Origin: Streptomyces sp. NBC_00691
Lineage (GTDB): Bacteria; Actinomycetota; Actinomycetes; Streptomycetales; Streptomycetaceae
NCBI RefSeq assembly: GCF_036226665.1
Contig: NZ_CP109007.1
Span: forward strand, 5,620,501-5,684,500
Length of the DNA: 64,000 bases
Reading direction: 5' to 3'
Every line of letters starts with the position of its first letter. The first letter of the stretch is position 1. The notes under the pieces were generated by a model. That model had not been told where the DNA came from and made no database searches. It was given only the letters and a program-made list of their open reading frames with translations. Positions 8,621 through 17,003 of the stretch are shown in pieces. Both the position numbers and the translations under genes were made by a program.

Positions 8621-10384
8621 ATGCTGAAGAGCTCTCAGCGCAGAATCGCCGCGGGCGCGCTGCTCGCGGCGGCCACGATGGTCGTCACCACCGCCTGCGG
8701 TGGCGGCAACGGCGACAGCGGCGACAAGGGCAAGGGCGGAGCGCCCGGCTTCAACGCCGGTGTGAACAAGGTCGCCAACGCCTCCGACAAGAAGGGCGGC
8801 GAGCTCAAGTTCATCGGCTCGCAGGAGGCCGACTCGTGGGACCCGCAGCGCGGGTACTACGGCTTCGTGTGGGACTTCGCGCGCTACTACACGCGTCAGC
8901 TGGTCACCTTCAAGGCCGAGCCGGGTGCCGCCTCCACCGAGCTCGTCCCGGACCTCGCCACCGACGCCGGCAAGGTCTCGGCCGACGGCCTCACCTACAC
9001 CTTCACGCTGAAGGACGGGGTGGCCTGGGAGGACGGCAAGCCGATCACCTCCAAGGACATCAAGTACGGCATCGAGCGCATCTGGGCCCAGGACGTCATC
9101 TCCGGCGGCCCGATCTACCTCCAGCAGGTCCTCGACCCCAAGGGCGAGTACAAGGGTCCCTACAAGGACACCTCCGCGGACAAGCTCGGCCTGAAGGCGA
9201 TCGAGACCCCGGACGACAAGACCATCGTCTTCAAGCTGCCGGTCGCCAACGGTGACTTCCTGCAGATGCTGGCCATGCCCGCCGCCTCCCCGGTCCGCCA
9301 GGACAAGGACACCAAGGCCAAGTACGGCCTGAAGCCCTTCTCCTCCGGCCCGTACAAGTGGCAGTCGTACACCCCGAACAAGTCCATCAAGCTCGTCCGC
9401 AACGACAAGTGGGACGCCAAGACGGACACCGTCCGCAAGGCCCTGCCGGAGAGCGTCAGCGTCACGTTCACCACGAACGCCGACGACATGGACAACCGTC
9501 TCGTCGAGGGCGAGTACGACCTCGACATCAACGCGACGGGCGTCGGCGCCTCCGCGCGCCAGAAGGTGCTGCAGCAGCACAAGGGCAACGTCGACAACCC
9601 GCAGACGGGCTTCATCCGCTACGCGGTCTTCCCGCAGACGGTCACGCCCAACATCGAGTGCCGCAAGGCCATGATCTACGCGGCCGACTCCAAGTCGCTG
9701 CAGACCGCCCGTGGCGGCCCGCAGGCCGGTGGCGACATCGCCTCCAACATGCTGCCGCCGGCGATCAAGGGCGCCGACCCGAAGGCCGACCCGTACGGCA
9801 AGCTCGGTGGCGCCCCGGACCTCGCCAAGGCCAAGGAGGCCCTGGCGAAGTGCGGTAAGCCGAACGGCTTCAAGACCACGATCGCGGTCCGCAACAACAA
9901 GAAGATCGAGATCGCGACCGCCGAGTCCCTCCAGCAGTCGCTGCTGAAGGTCGGCATCGACGCCCAGATCGACCAGTTCGACGGCGCCCAGACGTCCGGC
10001 ATCATCGGTTCGCCGAAGGTCGTCAAGGACAAGGGCTACGGCATCATCATCATGGGCTGGGGCGCCGACTTCCCGACCGGTCAGGGCTTCCTCCAGCCGC
10101 TGGTCGACGGCCGCTTCATCCTCCAGAGCGGCAACAACAACTTCTCCGAGCTGAACGACAAGTCCGTCAACGGGCTGTTCGACCAGGCGCTGAAGGAGAC
10201 CGACCCGGTCAAGGCCGGCGAGCTCTACAAGCAGATCAACACGAAGGTGTCAGAGGCCGCGGTCTACCTGCCCTTCACCCACGAGAAGAACATCATCTGG
10301 CGCAGCTCCCGGCTGACCAACGTCTACACGGCGGACGCCTACAACGGCCGCTACGACTACGCGTCGCTCGGCGTCGTCAAGTAA
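8621..10384 (+). CDS. Peptide ABC transporter substrate-binding lipoprotein
   Basis: 587 residues from ATG 8621 with GGAGG upstream; a longer in-frame reading exists but begins inside dppC. The signal peptide ends in the lipobox VTTAC, with the lipidated cysteine at C26, followed by a Gly/Ser/Asp linker. Family features of the DppA/OppA cluster (SBP family 5) are visible: GGELKFIGSQEADSWDPQR, LVPDLATDAGKVSADGLTYTFTLKDGVAWEDGKPITSKD, and a C-terminal QINTKVSEAAVYLPFTHEKN. It is placed between the two permease genes, where high expression is normally needed; the 38-bp palindrome downstream may stabilise its 3' end. Confidence 0.95.
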   Translation: MLKSSQRRIAAGALLAAATMVVTTACGGGNGDSGDKGKGGAPGFNAGVNKVANASDKKGGELKFIGSQEADSWDPQRGYYGFVWDFARYYTRQLVTFKAEPGAASTELVPDLATDAGKVSADGLTYTFTLKDGVAWEDGKPITSKDIKYGIERIWAQDVISGGPIYLQQVLDPKGEYKGPYKDTSADKLGLKAIETPDDKTIVFKLPVANGDFLQMLAMPAASPVRQDKDTKAKYGLKPFSSGPYKWQSYTPNKSIKLVRNDKWDAKTDTVRKALPESVSVTFTTNADDMDNRLVEGEYDLDINATGVGASARQKVLQQHKGNVDNPQTGFIRYAVFPQTVTPNIECRKAMIYAADSKSLQTARGGPQAGGDIASNMLPPAIKGADPKADPYGKLGGAPDLAKAKEALAKCGKPNGFKTTIAVRNNKKIEIATAESLQQSLLKVGIDAQIDQFDGAQTSGIIGSPKVVKDKGYGIIIMGWGADFPTGQGFLQPLVDGRFILQSGNNNFSELNDKSVNGLFDQALKETDPVKAGELYKQINTKVSEAAVYLPFTHEKNIIWRSSRLTNVYTADAYNGRYDYASLGVVK

Positions 10385-10447
10385 TCCGACCCGCTTCACC
10401 GGCGCACCACCCGCCGCCAGGTCCGAAGGGCAGGTGATGGCCGAGGG

Positions 10448-10485
10448 CGGCGGCCGGGGGACCCGATCGGGTCCCCCGGCCGCCG
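10448..10485. repeat. Perfect 38-bp palindrome between binding protein and dppB
   Basis: Every base from 10448 to 10466 pairs with 10485 to 10467 around a central GATC. As RNA it forms a GC-rich stem of at least 17 bp with a minimal loop. No T-run follows, so it is more likely an mRNA stabiliser or partial terminator that sets the ratio of binding protein to permease than a full stop. It ends 13 nt before the dppB start. Confidence 0.8.
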
Positions 10486-10498
10486 ACCGGCCGACCGC

Positions 10499-11497
10499 AT
10501 GCTTGCATACATAGTCCGGCGACTCTTCGCAGTCGTCGTGATGCTGCTCGTCGTCACGCTCGTGACGCTCAGCATCTTCTTCCTCATCCCCAAGATGACC
10601 GGCAGCGACCCTGCCGCGATGTTCGTCGGCAAGCAGGCGGATCCGGCATCCATCGAAGCCGTCCGGCAGAAACTGGGCCTGGACGAGCCGATCCTGGTGC
10701 AGTTCTGGCACTTCGTCTCCGGCATCTTCGTCGGCCGTGACTACACGGGCGGCGGCGACACCATCCACTGCGCGGCGCCCTGCTTCGGCTACTCGTTCCG
10801 CACCGAGCAGGACGTCTCGTCGATGCTGGTCGACGCCTTCCCCGTCACCCTCTCCATGGTCATCGGCGCCGCCGTGCTCTGGCTGATCCTGGGTGTCTCC
10901 ACCGGCGTCCTCTCCGCGCTCAAGCGGGGCACGATCATCGACCGGGCGGCCATGATCACCGCGCTCGCCGGTGTGTCGCTGCCCATCTTCTTCACCGCCA
11001 TGCTGGCGATGCTGGTCTTCCGTACCCAACTGGGCTGGCTCAACGCCTCGTACACGCCGATCACCGAGTCCGTCGGTGGCTGGTTCGGCGGCCTGCTGCT
11101 GCCCTGGGTGACCCTCGCCTTCCTGTACGCGGCCATGTACGCGCGGCTCACCCGCGCGACCATGCTGGAGGTCCTCGGCGAGGACTACATCCGCACCGCA
11201 CGGGCCAAGGGCCTCCCGGAGTCGGTCGTGCTCGGCAAGCACGCCATGCGCTCCACCATGACCCCCATCCTGACCATCTTCGGCATGGACCTCGGCGCCC
11301 TCGTCGGCGGCGCGATCCTGACCGAGACCGCGTTCAGCCTCCACGGCCTCGGCGGACTCGCCATCAAGGGCGTCAGCGAGCGCGACCTGCCGCTGATCCT
11401 GGCCGTCACGCTGATCACCGCGGCGTGCGTCGTCATCGCCAACCTCGTCGTGGACCTGCTGTACGCCGTGATCGACCCCCGAGTGAGGCTCGCATGA
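10499..11497 (+). CDS. dppB: Peptide ABC transporter permease (DppB/OppB type)
   Basis: 332 residues. The N-terminus MLAYIVRRLFAVVVMLLVVT is the standard DppB first span, followed by an extracytoplasmic loop and the permease core with EAA loop EDYIRTARAKGLPESVVLGKHAMRS and the ending VVDLLYAVIDPRVRLA. No Shine-Dalgarno sequence is visible before ATG 10499; the upstream 13 nt follow directly on a 38-bp palindrome, so initiation may be inefficient or depend on hairpin unfolding. The stop overlaps the next start as ATGA. An unusual loop insert (DYTGGGDTIHCAAPCFGYSF) carries two cysteines. Confidence 0.94.
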   Translation: MLAYIVRRLFAVVVMLLVVTLVTLSIFFLIPKMTGSDPAAMFVGKQADPASIEAVRQKLGLDEPILVQFWHFVSGIFVGRDYTGGGDTIHCAAPCFGYSFRTEQDVSSMLVDAFPVTLSMVIGAAVLWLILGVSTGVLSALKRGTIIDRAAMITALAGVSLPIFFTAMLAMLVFRTQLGWLNASYTPITESVGGWFGGLLLPWVTLAFLYAAMYARLTRATMLEVLGEDYIRTARAKGLPESVVLGKHAMRSTMTPILTIFGMDLGALVGGAILTETAFSLHGLGGLAIKGVSERDLPLILAVTLITAACVVIANLVVDLLYAVIDPRVRLA

Positions 11498-12597
11498 CGG
11501 ACAAGCTGACGAAGACCGGTGCGGCGGTGGGCGAACCCGTCGCCACCGGGTCCGCCCCCTCCGGCGCCTTCCTCGACGTGCGCGACCTGAAGATCCACTT
11601 CCCGACCGACGACGGTCTGGTCAAGTCGGTCGACGGTCTCAGCTTCCAGCTGGAGAAGGGCAAGACCCTCGGCATCGTGGGCGAGTCCGGCTCCGGCAAG
11701 TCGGTCACCTCGCTCGGCATCATGGGCCTGCACACGGTCGGCCAGTACGGCCGGCAGAAGGCGAAGATCTCGGGCGAGATCTGGCTCGACGGCCGGGAGC
11801 TGCTCTCGGCCGACCCGGACGAGGTCCGCAGGATGCGCGGCCGCGACATGGCGATGATCTTCCAGGACCCGCTGTCCGCGATGCACCCGTACTACACGGT
11901 CGGCAACCAGATCGTGGAGGCGTACCGCGTCCACCACGACGTCGACAAGAAGACGGCGCGCAGGCGGGCCGTCGAACTCCTCGACCGGGTCGGCATCCCC
12001 GAGCCCGCCAAGCGGTTCGACAACTACCCGCACGAGTTCTCCGGCGGCATGCGCCAGCGCGCGATGATCGCCATGGCGCTCGTCAACAACCCCGCGCTGC
12101 TCATCGCCGACGAGCCGACCACCGCGCTCGACGTGACCGTGCAGGCCCAGATCCTCGATCTGATGCGGGACCTCCAGAAGGAGTTCGGCTCCGCGGTCGT
12201 CATCATCACCCACGACCTCGGCGTCGTCGCCGAGCTCGCCGACGACATCCTCGTGATGTACGGCGGGCGCTGCGTCGAGCGCGGACCGGCCGAGTCCGTC
12301 TTCTACGAGCCGCAGCACCCCTACACCTGGGGCCTGCTCGGCTCGATGCCGAGGATCGACCGCGACCAGACCGAGCGGCTCATCCCGGTGAAGGGCAACC
12401 CGCCCAGCCTCATCAACATCCCGAGCGGCTGCGCCTTCAACCCCCGCTGCCCGTACGCGGACGTCCCCAAGGGCGGCATCACGCGCACCCAGCGGCCGGA
12501 ACTGGCGCCGGCCGGGGACCGCCACTTCTCGGCCTGCCACATGCCGCAGGAGGAGCGGACCCGTATCTGGACCGAAGAGATTGCGCCGAAACTGTGA
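11494..12597 (+). CDS. dppD: Peptide ABC transporter ATP-binding protein (DppD type)
   Basis: 367 residues, overlapping dppB by ATGA. Walker A GESGSGKS, Q-loop IFQDPLSAMHPYYTVG, signature FSGGMRQRAMIAMAL, Walker B LLIADEPTTALD and H-loop ITHD are all intact. The C-terminal oligopeptide-ABC domain contains the cysteine pattern CAFNPRCPYAD...FSACHMP, which in homologues can hold an Fe-S cluster. About 25 residues of flexible N-terminus precede the ATPase domain. It pairs with DppF to drive the DppB/DppC channel. Confidence 0.95.
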   Translation: MTDKLTKTGAAVGEPVATGSAPSGAFLDVRDLKIHFPTDDGLVKSVDGLSFQLEKGKTLGIVGESGSGKSVTSLGIMGLHTVGQYGRQKAKISGEIWLDGRELLSADPDEVRRMRGRDMAMIFQDPLSAMHPYYTVGNQIVEAYRVHHDVDKKTARRRAVELLDRVGIPEPAKRFDNYPHEFSGGMRQRAMIAMALVNNPALLIADEPTTALDVTVQAQILDLMRDLQKEFGSAVVIITHDLGVVAELADDILVMYGGRCVERGPAESVFYEPQHPYTWGLLGSMPRIDRDQTERLIPVKGNPPSLINIPSGCAFNPRCPYADVPKGGITRTQRPELAPAGDRHFSACHMPQEERTRIWTEEIAPKL

Positions 12598-13775
12598 GCG
12601 AGACCATGGAACCCCTCCTCAAGGTCACCGGCCTGAAGAAGCACTTCCCCATCAAGAAGGGGCTTCTCCAGCGGCAGACCGGCGCGGTCAAGGCGGTCGA
12701 CGGGATCGACTTCGAGGTCCTGCCCGGTGAGACCCTCGGCGTCGTCGGCGAGTCCGGCTGCGGCAAGTCCACGATGGGCCGTCTGATCACCCGGCTCCTC
12801 GAACCGACGGGCGGTACGGTCGAGTTCCAGGGCAAGGACATCTCGCACCTCGGCGTCTCGGGCATGCGCCCGTTCCGCCGGGACATCCAGATGATCTTCC
12901 AGGACCCCTACGGCTCGCTGAACCCGCGTCACACCGTCGGCACGATCGTCTCGGCCCCCTTCAAGCTCCAGGGCGTGGAGCCCGAGGGCGGCGTGAAGAA
13001 GGAGGTCCAGCGCCTGCTCGGCCTGGTCGGCCTCAACCCGGAGCACTACAACCGCTACCCGCACGAGTTCTCCGGCGGTCAGCGCCAGCGCATCGGCATC
13101 GCCCGCGCGCTGGCCCTCAAGCCGAAGCTCGTGGTGGCGGACGAGCCGGTCTCGGCCCTGGACGTCTCCATCCAGGCCCAGGTGGTCAACCTCCTGGACG
13201 ACCTCCAGCAGGAGCTCGGCCTCACGTACGTGATCATCGCGCACGACCTGTCGGTCATCCGGCACGTCTCGGACCGCATCGCGGTGATGTACCTGGGCAA
13301 GATCGTGGAACTCGCGGACCGCAAGTCCCTCTACGAGAACCCGATGCACCCGTACACCCGCGCGCTCATGTCGGCGGTCCCGATCCCGGACCCCCGCCGC
13401 CGGGGCGCGAAGAGCGACCGCATCCTCCTGACCGGCGACGTCCCGTCCCCGATCGCCCCGCCGCCGGGCTGCCGTTTCAACACGCGCTGCTGGAAGGCCA
13501 CGGACCTCTGCCGGACGCAGGAACCGCCCCTGGTCGAACTCCGCCCGGGCCAGCGAGTGGCCTGCCACCACCCGGAGAACACGGAAGTGCTGACGATCCC
13601 GGGAGCGAGGCAGTCGGTGGAACTCACCCCCTCGACGAAGGCCCCGGAGCCGGAGAAGCAGCCGGAGCCGGAGAAGCCGTCCGAGCCGGAGTCGAAGCCG
13701 GAGCCGGAGTCGAAGCCGGAGCCGGTGGAGACGCCGGACGAGGCCGCCGCCGAGGACGACGCACCGAAGGCATGA
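12594..13775 (+). CDS. dppF: Peptide ABC transporter ATP-binding protein (DppF type) with acidic Pro-Glu tail
   Basis: 393 residues from GTG 12594, overlapping dppD by GTGA (a second ATG lies at 12606). Walker A GESGCGKST, signature FSGGQRQRIGIARALA, Walker B LVVADEPVSALD and H-loop IAHD are intact. The cysteine motif CRFNTRCWKATDLC...CHHP follows. The last 50 residues are an unusual low-complexity extension made of repeated PEPE-K and PEPES-K units, absent from ordinary DppF. The tail ends just before the operon terminator. Confidence 0.94.
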   Translation: MSETMEPLLKVTGLKKHFPIKKGLLQRQTGAVKAVDGIDFEVLPGETLGVVGESGCGKSTMGRLITRLLEPTGGTVEFQGKDISHLGVSGMRPFRRDIQMIFQDPYGSLNPRHTVGTIVSAPFKLQGVEPEGGVKKEVQRLLGLVGLNPEHYNRYPHEFSGGQRQRIGIARALALKPKLVVADEPVSALDVSIQAQVVNLLDDLQQELGLTYVIIAHDLSVIRHVSDRIAVMYLGKIVELADRKSLYENPMHPYTRALMSAVPIPDPRRRGAKSDRILLTGDVPSPIAPPPGCRFNTRCWKATDLCRTQEPPLVELRPGQRVACHHPENTEVLTIPGARQSVELTPSTKAPEPEKQPEPEKPSEPESKPEPESKPEPVETPDEAAAEDDAPKA

Positions 13776-13782
13776 ACCAGAG

Positions 13783-13815
13783 GAGGCCCCCGCCGCCGAA
13801 AGGCACGGGGGCCTC
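13783..13815 (+). terminator. Intrinsic terminator of the dpp operon
   Basis: Perfect 10-bp stem GAGGCCCCCG/CGGGGGCCTC (13783-13792 with 13806-13815), 13-nt loop. It begins 8 nt after the dppF stop and overlaps the artificially long upstream extension of the next ORF, which argues that the next gene starts further downstream. Confidence 0.75.
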
Positions 13816-13939
13816 CGTGCGTACGGGGGCGGCGGGCGGTCGGGGATCGGGGGGTCCCCCCCCGGGTCCGGCCGCCCCCGGCGGCCCCGGGACGGGGAGC
13901 CCCCGCAGGCCCCACGGGAACTACCGGCACAATTGGTCG

Positions 13940-14617
13940 GTGCTCCACGACCTGTTCACCCCCTCCGTCCAACACGCCCTCGATCTCGTCGGCATCTTCG
14001 TCTTCGCCATCTCCGGCGCCCTCCTCGCCGTCCGCAAGAACTTCGACGTCTTCGGCATCGCCGTCCTCGCCGAGGTCACCGCCCTCGGCGGCGGCCTCTT
14101 CCGCGACCTGATCATCGGCGCCGTGCCGCCCGCCGCCTTCACCGATCTCGGCTACTTCCTCATGCCCCTGATCGCCGCGGGCCTCGTCTTCTTCCTCCAC
14201 CCGGAGGTCGAGCGCACCCAGAACGCCGTGAACGTCTTCGACGCCGCCGGCCTGGGCCTCTTCTGCGTGACCGGTACGACGAAGGCGTACGACTACGGCC
14301 TCGGCCTCACCTCCTCCGCCGCGCTGGGTCTCGCGACGGCCGTCGGCGGCGGTGTCCTGCGGGACGTGCTCGCCAACGAGGTGCCGTCGCTGCTGCGCTG
14401 GGACCGGGACCTGTACGCCGTCCCCGCCATCGTCGGGGCCGGGATGGTCGCCCTGTGCATCCGTTTCGACATGCTCAACGGCTGGACCAGCGGCGCCGCC
14501 GTCCTCACCGCGTTCCTGCTGCGCCTGCTCGCGATGCGCTACCACTGGCGCGCGCCCCGCGCCTGGAACCGGCGGTCCTCCGCACGCGAGCAGCCGGAAA
14601 AAGCTACCGCTCAGTAG
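13940..14617 (+). CDS. TRIC-type cation channel / UPF0126 membrane protein
   Basis: Start placed at GTG 13940 (225 residues, VLHDLFTPSVQHALDLVG). The open frame extends back to ATG 13772, but that stretch overlaps the dpp terminator and is Gly/Pro/Arg low complexity. The protein is two repeats of three membrane spans, each with the glycine-rich kinked helix: TALGGGLFRDLIIG in the first and TAVGGGVLRDVLANE in the second. This GGGxxRD pattern is the hallmark of prokaryotic TRIC homologues, which form homotrimeric monovalent-cation channels. Physiological role in actinomycetes not established. Confidence 0.88.
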   Translation: MLHDLFTPSVQHALDLVGIFVFAISGALLAVRKNFDVFGIAVLAEVTALGGGLFRDLIIGAVPPAAFTDLGYFLMPLIAAGLVFFLHPEVERTQNAVNVFDAAGLGLFCVTGTTKAYDYGLGLTSSAALGLATAVGGGVLRDVLANEVPSLLRWDRDLYAVPAIVGAGMVALCIRFDMLNGWTSGAAVLTAFLLRLLAMRYHWRAPRAWNRRSSAREQPEKATAQ

Positions 14618-14620
14618 CTT
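14601..14620. repeat. Short inverted repeat at the end of the TRIC gene
   Basis: AAGCTAC/GTAGCTT arms (14601-14607 and 14614-14620) with a 6-nt loop span the TRIC stop codon, 20 nt before the thioesterase start. Could be a weak terminator or an operator for the next gene. Confidence 0.35.
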
Positions 14621-14640
14621 CCTGGGGTACCGTCGGAAAC

Positions 14641-15522
14641 ATGAGCACGAGCATCGAGACCCCCGTCGCGACGAGCGAGCGCGAGGGCGAGCGCGACGAG
14701 CGCACGTACGAGTTCGACCGCGACACCGCCGTCACCCTCCGGGAGCCCGGCGTCTACGACGCCGACCTCTCCGCGGGCTGGACGATCATCCACGCGGTCA
14801 ACGGCGGCTACCTCCTCGCTCTGCTCGGCCGCGCCCTCGGCGAGCACCTCCCGCACCCCGACCCGTTCACGATCTCGGCCCACTACCTCACGCCGTCCGT
14901 GCCGGGCCCCGCGGTGATCAGGACCGAGACCGTCCGCACCGGCCGCACGCTCTCCACCGGCCAGGCCTCCCTCTTCCAGTACGCGGAGGACGGCACCGAG
15001 GTCGAGCGCATCCGGGTCCTCGCCTCGTACGGCGACCTCGCGGCGCTCCCCGACGACGTCCGCACCACCGCGACGCCCCCGGCGATGGCCGCCATCGAGA
15101 ACTGCTTCGCCGCCTCCGACGGCCCGACCCCGGCGATTCCGGGCTCCTCGGCCATCGCCGACCGGCTCGACCTGCGCCTCGACCCGGCCTGCGTGGGCTG
15201 GGCGATCGGCGCGCCGTCGGGCAAGGGCGAGATGCGCGCATGGTTCGGCCTCGCGGACGGCCGGGAGCCGGACGCGCTCTCGCTGCTCCTGACCGTCGAC
15301 GCCCTGCCGCCGACCTCCTTCGAGCTGGGCCTGAAGGGCTGGACCCCGACCGTCGAGCTCACCACCCACGTCCGCTGCCGCCCGGCCCCCGGCCCGCTGC
15401 GGGTCTCCATCACCACCCGCAACCTCGCCGGCGGCTTCCTGGAGGAGGACGCCGAGGTCTGGGACAGCGCCGGCCGACTGGTGGCACAGTCCCGCCAGCT
15501 GGCCCGCGCGCCGCGCGCCTGA
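14641..15522 (+). CDS. Acyl-CoA thioesterase-like double hot-dog protein
   Basis: 293 residues from ATG 14641. The architecture matches the TesB-like/4HBT_3 thioesterase family: an N-terminal hot dog with GWTIIHAVNGGYLLALLGRAL (the HxxNGGY helix) and TISAHYLTPSVPGPAVIRTETVRTGRTLSTGQASLFQ, then a C-terminal hot dog with DALPPTSFELGLKGWTPTVELTTHVRCRPAPGPL and an end strand GRLVAQSRQLARAP. It probably hydrolyses an acyl-CoA; the substrate cannot be read. Residues 8-22 are charged repeats (SEREGERDER). A hairpin terminator follows. Confidence 0.85.
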   Translation: MSTSIETPVATSEREGERDERTYEFDRDTAVTLREPGVYDADLSAGWTIIHAVNGGYLLALLGRALGEHLPHPDPFTISAHYLTPSVPGPAVIRTETVRTGRTLSTGQASLFQYAEDGTEVERIRVLASYGDLAALPDDVRTTATPPAMAAIENCFAASDGPTPAIPGSSAIADRLDLRLDPACVGWAIGAPSGKGEMRAWFGLADGREPDALSLLLTVDALPPTSFELGLKGWTPTVELTTHVRCRPAPGPLRVSITTRNLAGGFLEEDAEVWDSAGRLVAQSRQLARAPRA

Positions 15523-15523
15523 C

Positions 15524-15557
15524 GCGCTTCCGGCTCCGACCCCGAGCCGGAAAGCGC
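15524..15557 (+). terminator. Hairpin terminator after the thioesterase gene
   Basis: GCGCTTCCGGCTC (15524-15536) pairs with GAGCCGGAAAGCGC (15544-15557) with a single bulged A. The stem begins right after the stop codon. The rest of the 278-nt gap up to 15800 is very GC-rich and shows no gene. Confidence 0.65.
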
Positions 15558-15800
15558 CGACCGGCGCCGAGAGGGGCGTACGCACCCCGGGGCCCGCACT
15601 CCCCGGGGTACGTACGACCCGTACGGCCCTGAGGCGGCCCCGCCGTCCGGGAAGGCCCCGGGAGCGCGCCGCCGGCCCAGGTCACGGGCCGCCGCCCGCC
15701 CGGCCGGGGCACGGCCCCGGCCCCGGCACCCGCCGCGCTCGGCGGCGTAAACCGGCCACCCGCCAGGGCCGGGAGCACGGGCTCGTAGAATCGACCCACC

Positions 15801-16964
15801 ATGGCTTACCTCGACCACGCCGCGACCACGCCCATGCTGCCCGAGGCGATCGAGGCGATGACCGCCCAGCTCGCCGTCACGGGCAACGCCTCCTCCCTGC
15901 ACGCCGCCGGACGGCGCGCCCGGCGGACCGTCGAGGAGGGGCGCGAGACGCTCGCCGCCGCGCTCGGCGCGCGGCCGAGCGAGGTCGTCTTCACCTCCGG
16001 CGGCACCGAGGCGGACAACCTCGCCGTGAAGGGCCTCTACTGGTCCCGCCGCGACGCCGACCCCCACCGCACCCGCGTTCTCGCCAGCCCGGTGGAGCAC
16101 CACGCCGTGCTCGACGCCGTCGACTGGCTCGCCACCCACGAGGGTGCCGACGTCGAGTACCTGCCGGTCGACCGGTACGGCCGCGTGCACCCCGAGGCCC
16201 TGCGCGAGGCGATCGCCCGCGACCCCGGTTCCGTCGCCCTCGCCACCGTCATGTGGGCCAACAACGAGATCGGCACCGTCATGCCGGTCCGTGAACTGGC
16301 CGACGCAGCAGCCGAGTTCGGCGTACCGCTGCACGCCGACGCCGTCCAGGCCGTCGGTCAGACCGAGGTCGACTTCGCGGCCTCGGGCCTCGCCGCGATG
16401 ACCGTCTCCGGACACAAGATCGGCGGCCCGTACGGCATCGGAGCCCTGCTCCTGGGGCGCGAGCACACCCCCGTACCCGTCCTGCACGGCGGTGGCCAGG
16501 AGCGGCACGTCCGCTCCGGCACCCTCGACGTGCCGGCCGTCGCCGCCTTCGCGGTCGCCGCCCGGCTCGCCACCGAGCGGCGAGAGGAGTTCGCCCGGGA
16601 GATCGGCGCGCTGCGCGACGAGCTCGTGGCCGAGGTCCGGGCGCTCGTCCCCGACGTGATCCTCGGCGGCGACCCCGTCGAGCGGCTCCCCGCCAACGCC
16701 CACTTCACCTTCCCCGGCTGCGAGGGCGACTCCCTGCTCCTGCTGCTCGACGCGGCCGGCATCGCCTGCTCCACGGGCTCCGCCTGCACGGCGGGCATCG
16801 CCCAGCCGAGCCATGTCCTCCTGGCGACCGGCACCGACCCGGACCTGGCCCGGGGCACCCTGCGCTTCTCGCTCGGCCACACCTCCACCAAGGAGGACGT
16901 CGCGGCGGTCGCGGACGCGATCGGCCCCGCCGTGGAACGGGCCAGGACCGCGGGCCTCAGCTGA
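15801..16964 (+). CDS. Cysteine desulfurase (NifS/IscS family)
   Basis: 387 residues. PLP enzyme that takes sulfur from cysteine as a persulfide. Motifs: YLDHAATTP at the N-terminus, SGGTEADNLAVKG, H101 in EHHAVLD, PLP lysine K206 in SGHKIGGPYG, and the loop CSTGSACTAG with the persulfide cysteine C329. The next plus-strand gene is mnmA, so the likely partner is tRNA 2-thiouridine synthesis; a role in Fe-S assembly is possible but no suf/isc genes are nearby. It converges on the amidase gene. Confidence 0.95.
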   Translation: MAYLDHAATTPMLPEAIEAMTAQLAVTGNASSLHAAGRRARRTVEEGRETLAAALGARPSEVVFTSGGTEADNLAVKGLYWSRRDADPHRTRVLASPVEHHAVLDAVDWLATHEGADVEYLPVDRYGRVHPEALREAIARDPGSVALATVMWANNEIGTVMPVRELADAAAEFGVPLHADAVQAVGQTEVDFAASGLAAMTVSGHKIGGPYGIGALLLGREHTPVPVLHGGGQERHVRSGTLDVPAVAAFAVAARLATERREEFAREIGALRDELVAEVRALVPDVILGGDPVERLPANAHFTFPGCEGDSLLLLLDAAGIACSTGSACTAGIAQPSHVLLATGTDPDLARGTLRFSLGHTSTKEDVAAVADAIGPAVERARTAGLS

Positions 16965-17003
16965 CCGGCGCGGGAGGCCCGCGCGCGAGCGTGCCGAAGG
17001 CGC

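Noticed and set aside
13672..13735. Tandem GAGCCGGAG-type repeats as a CRISPR-like or mobile feature
   Set aside because: They are in-frame codon repeats encoding the Pro-Glu tail of DppF, without spacers.
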